Assembly: GCA_015228695.1 (NCBI GenBank)
Contig: JADGDA010000123.1
Span: forward strand, 1-7,350
Length of the DNA stretch: 7,350 nt
Direction: 5' to 3'
From: Alphaproteobacteria bacterium
GTDB lineage: Bacteria > Pseudomonadota > Alphaproteobacteria > Rhodospirillales > Rhodospirillaceae
Below, one piece after another: positions 1-6,646 of this stretch (its first letter is position 1; every line of letters starts with the position of its first letter). Both the position numbers and the translations under genes were made by a program. The notes under the pieces are model-generated. The model made no database searches. It saw nothing but the letters and a program-made list of their open reading frames with translations, and was not told where the DNA came from.

Positions 1-234
1 ATCGGAGGGAACCCCCTCGCCGTTGGCGTACAGGGCCCCCATCAGAAACGAGGCCTGGGGGCTTCCCTCCCCCGCCGCCTTCTCGGCCTCGATGCGGGCC
101 GTGGCGTAATCACCGATCAGGTAGGCGGCAAACGCGGCGTCCACCCCCGCGTGGGCATGGCCACGGAATCCCAGAACCGCAAGCGCCACGGCCCCGACAA
201 GCAAAGCCCCGACAGGCAAAGACCGCGAGAACAC
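1..234 (-). CDS. Exported Sel1-like repeat protein, N-terminal part (runs off the left edge)
   Basis: Only the first 78 codons are in the window and the frame is still open at base 1. Residues 1-29 look like a Sec signal peptide: a short basic start, a hydrophobic stretch (about 8-23, rich in Leu, Val, Ala and Gly) and a likely cleavage site after Ala-His-Ala at 27-29. Residues 46-78 match the Sel1 repeat, a TPR-like helical pair: an Ala-rich helix (EAEKAAGEG), then ASFLMGALYANGEGVPSD, where the LYxNGxGVxxD signature is clear. Sel1 repeats are scaffolds for protein-protein contacts, so a periplasmic adaptor role is possible, but the partner is unknown. The start is GTG at 234, chosen because GGGGAGG lies 5 bases upstream and the signal peptide begins right there. 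It follows the gene ending at 258 after 23 bases, suggesting one transcript. Repeat number and total length cannot be seen. Confidence 0.82.
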   Translation of the reverse strand, partial: MFSRSLPVGALLVGAVALAVLGFRGHAHAGVDAAFAAYLIGDYATARIEAEKAAGEGSPQASFLMGALYANGEGVPSD

Positions 235-239
235 GGCGG

Positions 240-246
240 CCTCCCC
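240..246 (-). promoter_or_regulatory. Shine-Dalgarno fixing the GTG start of the Sel1-repeat gene
   Basis: On the minus strand GGGGAGG is followed by 5 bases (CCGCC) and then GTG at 234. No ATG occurs in this frame between the upstream gene's stop (258) and the signal peptide, so this site decides a GTG start. Confidence 0.75.
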
Positions 247-257
247 GGAATCCCGTG

Positions 258-761
258 CTATTTGCGGCCCACGGCCGAGGCTTGCCGCCGGCAGGAGTCG
301 ACTCCATGGGTTTCGGCAAACGGCTGATTTTCGGCCAGTTCGGACAACAAGGAGGGCTCGATCCGCTCCAAGGTATCGAACAGAACCGCCGTCTCCTCGC
401 AGAATTGATCGGAGGCGAGGCTGCGGGAAGAGGCGTCGTTGGCCAGGGAGGTGACGAACCGGTTCATTTCCGTCTTGCCCCCGCGGCCATAGGCCCGGTC
501 GAACATGGAAATCAACGTCCGCCCCCGGGCGGCCAGTTCGCCCCCGAATTTCTTGACGAAGCCGTTGTAGCGGGCCTTTTCCCCACAACTCAGGGCCGCG
601 ACCATCAACTGGGTCTGGAGGACCCGCGCGTTGAGGGCGGGGCGCTCGCTCTCGCGGGCACAGACGGCGGCCTCGGCCCCCGACGCGAGAAGAGCCGAAG
701 CAAGGATGACGAGTGCGGCGCAGCGCGTTCCCAATCCCTGCCGTCCCCCCGGATGCGCCAT
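258..761 (-). CDS. Small secreted protein with four cysteines, function unknown
   Basis: A 167-residue protein with a clear signal peptide: basic N-terminus (residues 1-13), hydrophobic core (about 14-28) and a likely cut after Ala-Glu-Ala (29-31). The mature part is about 136 residues, mostly helical in appearance, with four cysteines at 34, 59, 121 and 157, consistent with two disulfides in the periplasm. Notable stretches are RVLQTQLMVAALSCG (46-60), YNGFVKKF (65-72) and NRFVTSLAND (100-109). I recognise the look of an uncharacterised alphaproteobacterial family but cannot name a domain or function. The frame stays open upstream to 947, but I place the start at ATG 761: the signal peptide begins there and a GGAGGGGGG run ends 9 bases upstream, while the extra 62 residues would bury the signal sequence. 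The Sel1-repeat gene follows 23 bases downstream, so the pair may act together outside the cytoplasm. Confidence 0.8.
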   Translation of the reverse strand: MAHPGGRQGLGTRCAALVILASALLASGAEAAVCARESERPALNARVLQTQLMVAALSCGEKARYNGFVKKFGGELAARGRTLISMFDRAYGRGGKTEMNRFVTSLANDASSRSLASDQFCEETAVLFDTLERIEPSLLSELAENQPFAETHGVDSCRRQASAVGRK

Positions 762-988
762 GCGAACGAGCCCCCCTCCGTGAAACCACCGCCTACCCCC
801 CCCGGCAGGCCACGCCACTATGCCAAAAAGAATTGCTGCGGCGCAAGAGGGAAGGTTCCGGATCGGATTTTCTTTGGCACCGGCGATGTCAGCCAGTCGT
901 GCGGCCCGCGCATCGAGAGCGTGTCGTTTTAAGGGGCGACTCTCCACTCACTGCGTCGAGAAGACCACCCCCCATCCGGGAAACCGCG
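762..988. other. Intergenic gap between the cyclase gene and the secreted four-Cys gene
   Basis: These 227 bases carry no convincing gene. On the minus strand TTGCGC and CATAGT, separated by 18 bases (about 819-848), are a weak promoter candidate for the gene starting at 761. I find no hairpin with a U-tract after the cyclase stop at 989, so readthrough from the cyclase gene cannot be excluded. Confidence 0.4.
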
Positions 989-2938
989 TCAGGCCTGGGT
1001 TGCGACCCCGCCGCTGAAAAAGCGGTAGCCGCCCTTTCCCTCGTGTTTGGCCTGATACATGGCCTGATCCGCGTGTTCGAGCAACTCCTCGGCGTCCGTG
1101 CCGTCGTCCGGATAGCGCGAGATGCCGATGCTGCATCCGATCACGACGGCCCCGCCCTCGATCTCGAACGGATCGGCGAAGGACTGCATCACCTTTCTCG
1201 TCACCATCTCCACATGGTTGCGATCGTCGATATAGCGGAGAACGATGACGAACTCGTCCCCGCCCAGACGGGCGACCGTGTCGTTTTCCCGGACGCAAGC
1301 CGTCAAACGGTCCGAGACCTGCTGGAGGACGTCGTCTCCCGCCTTGTGGCCATAGCTATCGTTGACGGGTTTGAAGCCGTCGAGGTCGAGGAACAGGACC
1401 GCGAGATTGCTGGGGCGGGTCCGTTGGTCCTTGACCGCGTAGGACAGGCGGGTCTTGAGGAGATAACGGTTCGGCAGTCCGGTCAGGGCGTCCATGTTGG
1501 CCCGGTTGCGGACCTTCTCCTCCTCCAGCTTCTCCTCCGTGATGTCGCTGAACACGCTCACGAACTTGGAAATTTCGCCGTTGCCGTCCTTGATGGCCGA
1601 GATCGTCAGGCGCTGGACGAAAGGCTCCCCGTTCTTCCGCCGGTTCCAGATGTTGCCCCGCCAGAAGCCGTCCCGCTGCAAGGACAGGTACATCTCCTTG
1701 TAAAAATCCTCGGAATGACGGCCCGACGCCAACAGGCCCGGGTCCTTGCCGATCACCTCGTCCGCGGAATAGCCGGTGATTTCCGTGAAGGCGGGATTGA
1801 CCATCTCGATCCGGTTTCCCGCGTCCGTGGCCATCATGGCCTCCGCCGACGCCTCGAAGACGATGGAGGCCATGCGGTGATAGCGCTCGGCTTCTTTGCG
1901 GGCGGTCAGATCGTGGACGATGACCTGGGCGACGGATTGATCCCCGTCATCGGCGGCGAACGCGGCGAACTCCACGTCCAGAATGCTCCCGTCCTTCCGC
2001 CGCAGCCGGGCCTCGCGGAATTCCGTATACGCCTCGCGCCCACGGATGGCCGCCTCGATGACGGCGGCGACATAATGACGGTCCTCCGGGACCGCGAAGT
2101 CGGAAAAGTCCATGGACAGAACGGCGCGGGGTTCCTCGACCCCCAGCAAATCGACCATCGCCGGGTTGGTCAAGGTGATGCCGTTGTTCGTCTGGACGAA
2201 AATGGCGTCGGGAGACAGATCGACCAGCGAGCGGTAGCGTTCCTCGTTCCCCCTCAGCACCTTCTCCACCCGCCCGCGTTCGGAGACCTCGGCGGCGGCC
2301 CTTCCCAGGGTCCAGACGATGACGACGAGAAAGACCCCCGTCATCAAGGCCAAGGCCAACGACGAATAGAACAGGAGACCGTCCAGCCTCTCCAGGCGCG
2401 CGGTGACATCGTAATAAATCTCCAGCGCGCCGCCGAACCGGCCGTCCACCATCACCGGGATGTAGGTTTCCACCACATCCACATCCACGATCTGACCTTC
2501 GAGGGACTTGCCCGACCTTCTGACCACCTTCGTATGGACGTCCCCCTTGGCGACGCGATCGAGGAAATAGGGATGGCGGTTGACCTCCCCGATATCCCGA
2601 TCCGAAGTGGAAAAGAGAACCTTGCCCGAAGGGGCGAACACCTTGGGCTTCATCAGGCCGATGGTCTGCTGGATCAGCCGGGCTTCCCCGACGAAGTCGG
2701 GCGTGATCGACTCCTCGCCCAGCCCCCCCGCCCCCATCGGCAATGCCGAGGAGACGTGCCGGCCGACCCGAATCGCTTCATCCTCGGTATCGCGAACCGC
2801 GAACTCGGAAAACTTCGGATAGACGAGGAAGCGATCGGCCAGGGGAACCGCGACCGCGACCGCGACGGAGGCCAACAGCAGGCTCCTCAGAAACCCAACC
2901 CGGAAGACCCCCAGCACCGCGCTCCAAGCCCGTTCCAT
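989..2938 (-). CDS. Membrane-anchored sensor diguanylate cyclase (periplasmic sensor, PAS-PAS-GGDEF)
   Basis: A 649-residue protein that should make cyclic di-GMP from two GTP. Order: transmembrane helix about 15-37; periplasmic region about 38-188, Cache-like by its HPYFLDRVAKGD stretch and the closing GGALEIYYDVT; second transmembrane helix about 189-212; PAS domain about 232-350; second PAS about 353-470 (NPAFTEITGYSADEVIGKDP); GGDEF domain about 480-640, opening with MDALTGLPNR. The active-site motif is an intact GGDEF at 559-563. RxxD at 550-553, five residues before it, is the usual product-inhibition I-site, so feedback control by c-di-GMP is expected. There is no EAL or HD-GYP domain, so it should be a pure synthase. 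The ligand is unknown. The start is ATG 2938 with GGGGGG 7 bases upstream; an in-frame GTG at 2953 would add five residues. A CtrA-type box lies in its promoter. Confidence 0.92.
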   Translation of the reverse strand: MERAWSAVLGVFRVGFLRSLLLASVAVAVAVPLADRFLVYPKFSEFAVRDTEDEAIRVGRHVSSALPMGAGGLGEESITPDFVGEARLIQQTIGLMKPKVFAPSGKVLFSTSDRDIGEVNRHPYFLDRVAKGDVHTKVVRRSGKSLEGQIVDVDVVETYIPVMVDGRFGGALEIYYDVTARLERLDGLLFYSSLALALMTGVFLVVIVWTLGRAAAEVSERGRVEKVLRGNEERYRSLVDLSPDAIFVQTNNGITLTNPAMVDLLGVEEPRAVLSMDFSDFAVPEDRHYVAAVIEAAIRGREAYTEFREARLRRKDGSILDVEFAAFAADDGDQSVAQVIVHDLTARKEAERYHRMASIVFEASAEAMMATDAGNRIEMVNPAFTEITGYSADEVIGKDPGLLASGRHSEDFYKEMYLSLQRDGFWRGNIWNRRKNGEPFVQRLTISAIKDGNGEISKFVSVFSDITEEKLEEEKVRNRANMDALTGLPNRYLLKTRLSYAVKDQRTRPSNLAVLFLDLDGFKPVNDSYGHKAGDDVLQQVSDRLTACVRENDTVARLGGDEFVIVLRYIDDRNHVEMVTRKVMQSFADPFEIEGGAVVIGCSIGISRYPDDGTDAEELLEHADQAMYQAKHEGKGGYRFFSGGVATQA

Positions 2939-2990
2939 CACGAAGCCCCCCACGCCGTAACGCCCCCATCCACCGGACGAAGGGACAATT

Positions 2991-3006
2991 TTAACTTATT
3001 TTTAAC
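2991..3006 (+). promoter_or_regulatory. Candidate CtrA binding site (TTAA-N7-TTAAC)
   Basis: TTAA (2991-2994), seven bases, then TTAAC (3002-3006) is an exact match to the consensus of the alphaproteobacterial response regulator CtrA. The seven bases of TTTTAAC occur twice, 11 bases apart, one helical turn. The box overlaps the candidate -10 and fills part of the promoter spacer. In the well-studied cases activating sites sit near -35, so this position fits repression better, unless another start point is used. Confidence 0.5.
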
Positions 3007-3012
3007 AATAAG
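2995..3012. repeat. Perfect dyad CTTATT-N6-AATAAG inside the cyclase promoter
   Basis: CTTATT (2995-3000) and AATAAG (3007-3012) are exact inverted copies separated by six bases. The dyad occupies nearly the whole spacer between the candidate -35 and -10 and overlaps the CtrA-type box. It could be an operator for a dimeric regulator, or a by-product of the AT-rich composition. Confidence 0.4.
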
Positions 3013-3055
3013 GGCAAGGATTCTGCTTCATCCGCATGCCCCACGCCGACGGGGA

Positions 3056-3072
3056 GTCCGGGGCAGCCGGAC
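3056..3072 (-). terminator. Hairpin just after the coiled-coil gene, weak terminator candidate
   Basis: GTCCGG and CCGGAC form a perfect 6-bp stem with a 5-base loop, starting 4 bases past the stop codon ending at 3077. A second small stem (CCCC 3039-3042 with GGGG 3051-3054) follows it. Neither has a U-tract, so this is a 3'-end hairpin rather than a standard intrinsic terminator. Confidence 0.3.
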
Positions 3073-3076
3073 CGAA

Positions 3077-3601
3077 TCAGGGCTGCGAGGGGTGACAGGC
3101 GTCGAACGCCGCCAGGGCGCGGCGGATTTCCGAATCGGCTTCGTCGGAGGGTTCCTGCCAACAGTATCGGTGCAGAGCCGCAGCCACGGCGCTCAGGGCA
3201 TCGCGGACATCGTCCCGCCCCTCCAGGTCGAGACGCGGCTTCAACAGCAGATTCCGCAGATTGACCTCGATGACGGAGACGAGATTGAACTCACGGGCGA
3301 CGCAATAGGCCGTCTCCATGCGCCGGAAACGCTCCTGGATGATGTGCTGACGATCGTACAGGGCATCGATCCGCAAGGCCGCCTCGTCGATCTCGCGCTG
3401 TCCCGACAGACGCTTGAAGCTGTCGCTGTCGATGGAGGACGGCTGGCGGGTCGCGCGGTTGAAGGCGGTTTCCAACTCGGCGAGGCGGCGGTTGGCGTCG
3501 TCCAGGGCGGCCGTCGCCGCGTCCAGCTCCACCTGCAATTCCGACAGCAGATGCTTCGCGGGGTTGAACCCCCCGCCCTTGCCGCACTGCCCCGATCCCA
3601 T
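3077..3601 (-). CDS. Cytoplasmic coiled-coil protein of unknown function, downstream of sdhB
   Basis: A 174-residue soluble protein with no signal peptide or membrane segment. Residues about 14-52 (HLLSELQVELDAATAALDD, then ANRRLAELETAF) and about 61-100 have the heptad-like pattern and Glu, Arg, Leu, Ala content of coiled-coil helices. The C-terminal part (about 101-170) is also helical in appearance. Cysteines lie at 6, 100, 147 and 169, with no metal-site spacing I recognise. I cannot assign a family. The start at ATG 3601 is supported by GGAGAAGG three bases upstream. It lies 62 bases beyond sdhB, so it may be a readthrough tail of the sdh operon, but the hairpin in that gap could limit this. 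No sequence feature links it to complex II, and an assembly role would be a guess. Coding bias and strand agree with its neighbours. Confidence 0.75.
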   Translation of the reverse strand: MGSGQCGKGGGFNPAKHLLSELQVELDAATAALDDANRRLAELETAFNRATRQPSSIDSDSFKRLSGQREIDEAALRIDALYDRQHIIQERFRRMETAYCVAREFNLVSVIEVNLRNLLLKPRLDLEGRDDVRDALSAVAAALHRYCWQEPSDEADSEIRRALAAFDACHPSQP

Positions 3602-3631
3602 GCGCCTTCTCCGTCCCGACCCGACCCGATG

Positions 3632-3650
3632 GACGGCCGGAACGGCCGCC
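3632..3650 (-). terminator. Hairpin at the 3' end of the sdhCDAB transcript
   Basis: On the minus strand CGGCCG-TTC-CGGCCG gives a perfect 6-bp stem, extended to 8 bp by a G-U and a G-C pair, beginning 13 bases past the sdhB stop. No U-tract follows; instead comes a G-rich direct repeat (GGGTCGGGTCGGG, about 3616-3628). It may protect the sdh mRNA end or mark a Rho-dependent or partial stop rather than a full intrinsic terminator. Confidence 0.35.
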
Positions 3651-3663
3651 GGCTCGCATGGTA

Positions 3664-4443
3664 TCAGCGCCTCAGCATCATGTCGCGCTTGATTTCAGAG
3701 ATCGCCCTGCCTGGATTGAGACCCTTCGGACAGGTGTTGGTGCAGTTCATGATCGTATGGCAGCGGTAGAGCTTGAACGGATCGTCGAGGGCGTCCAGCC
3801 GCTCCCCGGCCGCTTCGTCGCGGGAATCGGCGAGCCAACGGCGGGCCTGCAACAGAATCGACGGCCCCAGGTACCGGTCCCCGTTCCACCAGTAGCTCGG
3901 GCAACTGGTCTGGCAGCAGAAGCACAGGATGCATTCCCAAAGCCCGTCCAGCTCGGCCCGCTCTTCCGGACTTTGCAGCCGCTCCGCGTTGGGCGGCGGC
4001 GGGGTGTCGGCCTGCATCCACGGCTTGATCGATTCGTACTGGGCATAGGGCATGGACAGGTCGGTCACCAGATCCTTGACCACCGGCATGTGCGGCAGGG
4101 GGTAGATCTTCACGTCGCCCTTGATGTCCTCGATGGGTTTCAGACAGGAGAGGGTATTGGTGCCGTCGATGTTCATGGAGCACGACCCGCAGATGCCCTC
4201 GCGGCAGGAGCGGCGGAAGGTCAGGGTCGAATCGATCTCGTTCTTGATCTTCAGCAGGGCGTCCAGAACCATCGGCCCGCATTTGTCCAGGTCGATCTCG
4301 TAGGTATCGACCCTGGGGTTGGCGCCGCTGTCCGGGTCGTAGCGGTAGATCTGGAACGCCTTGACCCTTTTGGCCCCGGCGGGAGCCTTGTGGGTCTTCC
4401 CGGACTCGACGCGGGAATTGGCGGGCAGGGCGAACTCAACCAT
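3664..4443 (-). CDS. sdhB: Succinate dehydrogenase iron-sulfur subunit
   Basis: SdhB carries electrons from the flavin of SdhA through three Fe-S clusters to quinone at the membrane face of complex II. At 259 residues it has the normal bacterial length. The N-terminal ferredoxin domain has the [2Fe-2S] ligands Cys80, Cys85, Cys88 and Cys100 (CREGICGSC). The C-terminal domain has Cys171, Cys174 and Cys177 plus Cys238 for [4Fe-4S], and Cys181, Cys228 and Cys234 for [3Fe-4S] (CILCFCCQTSCP and CHTIMNCTNTCPKGLNP). Trp186 in PSYWWN and His229 align with E. coli Trp164 and His207 near the quinone site. A short extension precedes the ferredoxin core, as is common in alphaproteobacteria. ATG 4443 has GAGGA upstream and lies 18 bases after the sdhA stop, so it is the last structural gene of the operon. 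Nothing is missing. Confidence 0.98.
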   Translation of the reverse strand: MVEFALPANSRVESGKTHKAPAGAKRVKAFQIYRYDPDSGANPRVDTYEIDLDKCGPMVLDALLKIKNEIDSTLTFRRSCREGICGSCSMNIDGTNTLSCLKPIEDIKGDVKIYPLPHMPVVKDLVTDLSMPYAQYESIKPWMQADTPPPPNAERLQSPEERAELDGLWECILCFCCQTSCPSYWWNGDRYLGPSILLQARRWLADSRDEAAGERLDALDDPFKLYRCHTIMNCTNTCPKGLNPGRAISEIKRDMMLRR

Positions 4444-4461
4444 GGGCGTTTCCTCGCGGGC

Positions 4462-6249
4462 TCAGTAAACGCGCGCTTTCGGCGCGATATACTCGACCTC
4501 GTCGGTCAGGGTGTAGGTATGGACCGGGCGGTAATCCAGCTTCACCCGTCGTTTGTCGTCGACCCAGGCAAGGGTGTGCTTCATCCAGTTCCCGTCGTCG
4601 CGGTCCGGGTAATCCTCGTGGGCGTGGGCGCCACGGCTCTCGTGACGGGCCTCGGCGCCGTGGATGGTGGTCAGGGCGCACCCCATCAGGTTGTCCAGTT
4701 CCAACGCCTCGATCAGATCGGAATTCCAGATCATCGACCGGTCGTGGATGCCGATGTCGGCCATGCTTGCCGCCACCCCGGCCATTTTCCCGCAGCCTTC
4801 CTTCAGGCTGGCGGAGGTGCGGAACACGGCGGCGTCGTTCTGCATGGTGCGCTGCATGGAATCGCGGATGGCGGCGGTCGGCGCGGAGCCCTTGGCGTGG
4901 CGCAGGGCGTCGAAGCGGTCCAGCGCCGCCTGGGTCACCAGTTCCGGCAACGGCTTGTGCTTGGTCCCCGGCTTCACCAGTTCCGAGGCGCGGATGGCGG
5001 CGGCGCGGCCGAACACCACGATATCGAGCAACGAGTTGGTGCCGAGACGGTTGGCCCCATGGACCGACACGCTGGCGCACTCGCCGATGGCCATCAGACC
5101 GGGACACACCGCGTCCGGATCGTCCCGGGTCGGGCGCAGAACCTCGCCGCGATAGTTGGTCGGGATGCCGCCCATGTTGTAATGGACGGTCGGCAGCACC
5201 GGGCAGGGCTCACGGGTGGCGTCCACGCCGGCGAAAATCTTCGCCGTTTCGGTGATGCCGGGCAGACGTTGATGCAGCACGTCGGCGCCCAGATGCTCCA
5301 GGTGGAGATGGATGTGGTCCGCGCCCGGACCGACGCCGCGTCCCTCGCGGATTTCCACCGTCATGGCCCGGCTGACCACGTCGCGCGAGGCCAGGTCCTT
5401 GGCGGTCGGGGCATAGCGCTCCATAAAGCGCTCGCCCTTGGAATTGGTGAGGTAGCCGCCTTCCCCGCGCGCGCCCTCGGTGATCAGGCAGCCGGAGCCG
5501 TAGATGCCGGTCGGGTGGAATTGCACGAACTCGTGGTCCTGAACGGGCAACCCGGCCCGCAGCACCATGCCGTTGCCGTCCCCGGTGCAGGTATGGGCCG
5601 AGGTGCAGGAGAAATAGGCGCGTCCGTAACCGCCGGTCGCCAGCACCGTCTCATGGGCCAAAAAGCGATGCAGGGTGCCCTCGGCCAAGTCCCAGGCCAG
5701 CACGCCACGACAGGACCCATCGGCGTCCATCAAGAGATCGGTGGCGAAATACTCGATGAAAAACTTGGCCTTATGCTTCAGACACTGCTGGTACAAGGTG
5801 TGCAGGATGGCATGGCCGGTACGGTCGGCGGCGGCGCAGGCGCGCTGCACCGGAGCCTCGCCGTAGTTGCGCATGTGCCCGCCGAACGGGCGCTGGTAGA
5901 TCTTGCCCTCGGGCGTGCGGGAGAACGGGACGCCGAAATGCTCCAGTTCGTACACGGCGGGAATGGCCTCGCGGCACATATACTCGATGGCGTCCTGGTC
6001 CCCCAGCCAGTCGGAGCCCTTCACCGTGTCGTACATGTGCCATTGCCAGCTATCCTCGGCCATGTTGCCGAGCGCGGCGCCGACGCCGCCCTGGGCCGCG
6101 ACCGTGTGGCTCCGGGTCGGGAAGACCTTGGTGATGCAGGCGGTGTCGAGGCCCGTCGCGGCCATGCCGAGGGTGGCGCGCAGACCGGCGCCTCCGGCCC
6201 CCACGACCACGACGTCGTAGATGTGGTCGATGATCTGGTAGGCAGCCAT
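4462..6249 (-). CDS. sdhA: Succinate dehydrogenase flavoprotein subunit
   Basis: SdhA oxidises succinate to fumarate in the TCA cycle and reduces its covalently bound FAD; it is the cytoplasmic catalytic subunit of complex II. The 595 residues are full length. The FAD-binding GAGGAG loop is at 17-22, and His48 in TRSHTVAAQGG is the covalent flavin attachment site. Substrate-site residues are present: His245 in HPTGI, Arg289 in ASRDVV, His356 in HYNMGG and Arg401 in HGANRLGTNSLLD. The C-terminal domain has RGAHAHEDYPDRDDGNW and ends VEYIAPKARVY, typical of alphaproteobacteria. The frame stays open upstream to 6570, but ATG 6249 is right: it aligns with the family N-terminus and has GGAGG nine bases upstream. 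That SD lies inside the last codons and stop of sdhD, so translation is probably coupled. The start is 5 bases after the sdhD stop. Confidence 0.98.
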   Translation of the reverse strand: MAAYQIIDHIYDVVVVGAGGAGLRATLGMAATGLDTACITKVFPTRSHTVAAQGGVGAALGNMAEDSWQWHMYDTVKGSDWLGDQDAIEYMCREAIPAVYELEHFGVPFSRTPEGKIYQRPFGGHMRNYGEAPVQRACAAADRTGHAILHTLYQQCLKHKAKFFIEYFATDLLMDADGSCRGVLAWDLAEGTLHRFLAHETVLATGGYGRAYFSCTSAHTCTGDGNGMVLRAGLPVQDHEFVQFHPTGIYGSGCLITEGARGEGGYLTNSKGERFMERYAPTAKDLASRDVVSRAMTVEIREGRGVGPGADHIHLHLEHLGADVLHQRLPGITETAKIFAGVDATREPCPVLPTVHYNMGGIPTNYRGEVLRPTRDDPDAVCPGLMAIGECASVSVHGANRLGTNSLLDIVVFGRAAAIRASELVKPGTKHKPLPELVTQAALDRFDALRHAKGSAPTAAIRDSMQRTMQNDAAVFRTSASLKEGCGKMAGVAASMADIGIHDRSMIWNSDLIEALELDNLMGCALTTIHGAEARHESRGAHAHEDYPDRDDGNWMKHTLAWVDDKRRVKLDYRPVHTYTLTDEVEYIAPKARVY

Positions 6250-6254
6250 CTCTC

Positions 6255-6635
6255 TCAGCCTCCGAACGCGAACTTGACGATCGACACGACGGAGAACGTG
6301 CCGAGCAGCAAGGCCAGGAATTTCACGATGATCAGACCGGCGAACTTGACCGATTCCTTCCCGGCATAGTCCTCGATGACCACCTGTAGCCCCAGTTGGG
6401 CGTGGTGGAAGCCGACGACGACCAGAAGGATGAGCAGGGCGGTGTTGCCGGGGCGGGACATCCACAGGTGCAGACCGTCGTAGTCGGTCCGGCTCAGCCG
6501 GATGACGGACGCCACCAGCCATAGCGCGAGCGGCGCCAGGGCCAGCCCGGTCAACCGCTGCGCCCACCAATGGCCGACCCCCTCCTTCGCGGACCCCAGC
6601 CCCCGCGCGCGTCCCAAAGCCGATCGCATGCTCAT
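6255..6635 (-). CDS. sdhD: Succinate dehydrogenase membrane anchor subunit D
   Basis: SdhD is one of two small membrane proteins that anchor SdhA/SdhB to the inner membrane and form the heme b and quinone sites. It has 126 residues with three transmembrane helices, about 29-47, 63-86 and 97-121. His78 in GFHHAQLG aligns with the E. coli SdhD heme ligand His71, and Asp89-Tyr90, eleven residues later, with Asp82-Tyr83, where the Tyr contacts quinone. The N-terminus has the usual GHWWAQRLTGLAL stretch. The frame is open upstream to 7133, but ATG 6635 is chosen because it matches family length and AGGGG lies 8 bases upstream, overlapping the sdhC stop. A second ATG two codons later (MSM) is an alternative. 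The gap to sdhC is 11 bases. This subunit is always poorly conserved; the assignment rests on the His/Asp-Tyr spacing and gene position. Confidence 0.95.
   Translation of the reverse strand: MSMRSALGRARGLGSAKEGVGHWWAQRLTGLALAPLALWLVASVIRLSRTDYDGLHLWMSRPGNTALLILLVVVGFHHAQLGLQVVIEDYAGKESVKFAGLIIVKFLALLLGTFSVVSIVKFAFGG
6259..6263 (-). promoter_or_regulatory. Shine-Dalgarno of sdhA embedded in the end of sdhD
   Basis: GGAGG is read both as part of the last two sdhD codons (GGA GGC) and as the SD nine bases before ATG 6249. It fixes the sdhA start against the longer open frame and suggests that ribosomes finishing sdhD help start sdhA. Confidence 0.75.
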
Positions 6636-6646
6636 CGTCTCATCCC

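Larger units (their letters stand above)
2988..3017 (-). promoter_or_regulatory. Candidate sigma-70 type promoter of the diguanylate cyclase gene
   Basis: On the minus strand TTGCCC (3017-3012) is followed after 18 bases by TAAAAT (2993-2988), which matches TATAAT at five of six positions. The block is a sharp AT-rich island in GC-rich DNA and would leave a 5' leader of about 40 bases before ATG 2938. It is unproven; the -35 match is only moderate. Confidence 0.5.

Noticed and set aside
110..319. 69-codon minus-strand frame
   Set aside because: It overlaps the end of the four-Cys gene and the start of the Sel1 gene in the wrong frame and has a low-complexity Arg/Gly/Cys-rich product.
874..890. 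TGGCAC-like match to a sigma-54 promoter on the plus strand
   Set aside because: The TTGC half at the required spacing is absent, and no plus-strand gene lies downstream.
762..947. Upstream extension of the secreted four-Cys protein (62 residues)
   Set aside because: It would place the signal peptide in the interior of the protein, and the SD supports ATG 761.
713..3769. Open plus-strand frame of 1018 codons
   Set aside because: It runs antisense through the cyclase and coiled-coil genes. Its product is low-complexity and rich in Arg, Asp, Gly, Val and Leu, as expected from GC-rich codon bias on the other strand, and it shows no domain.
3658..6369. Open plus-strand frame of 903 codons
   Set aside because: It is exactly antisense to sdhB and sdhA, whose catalytic residues are intact. 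The long frame is a mirror of their biased third codon positions.
4462..6570. Longer sdhA frame with 107 extra N-terminal residues
   Set aside because: The extension overlaps sdhD in another frame and is not part of the family. ATG 6249 has a proper SD and the conserved N-terminus.
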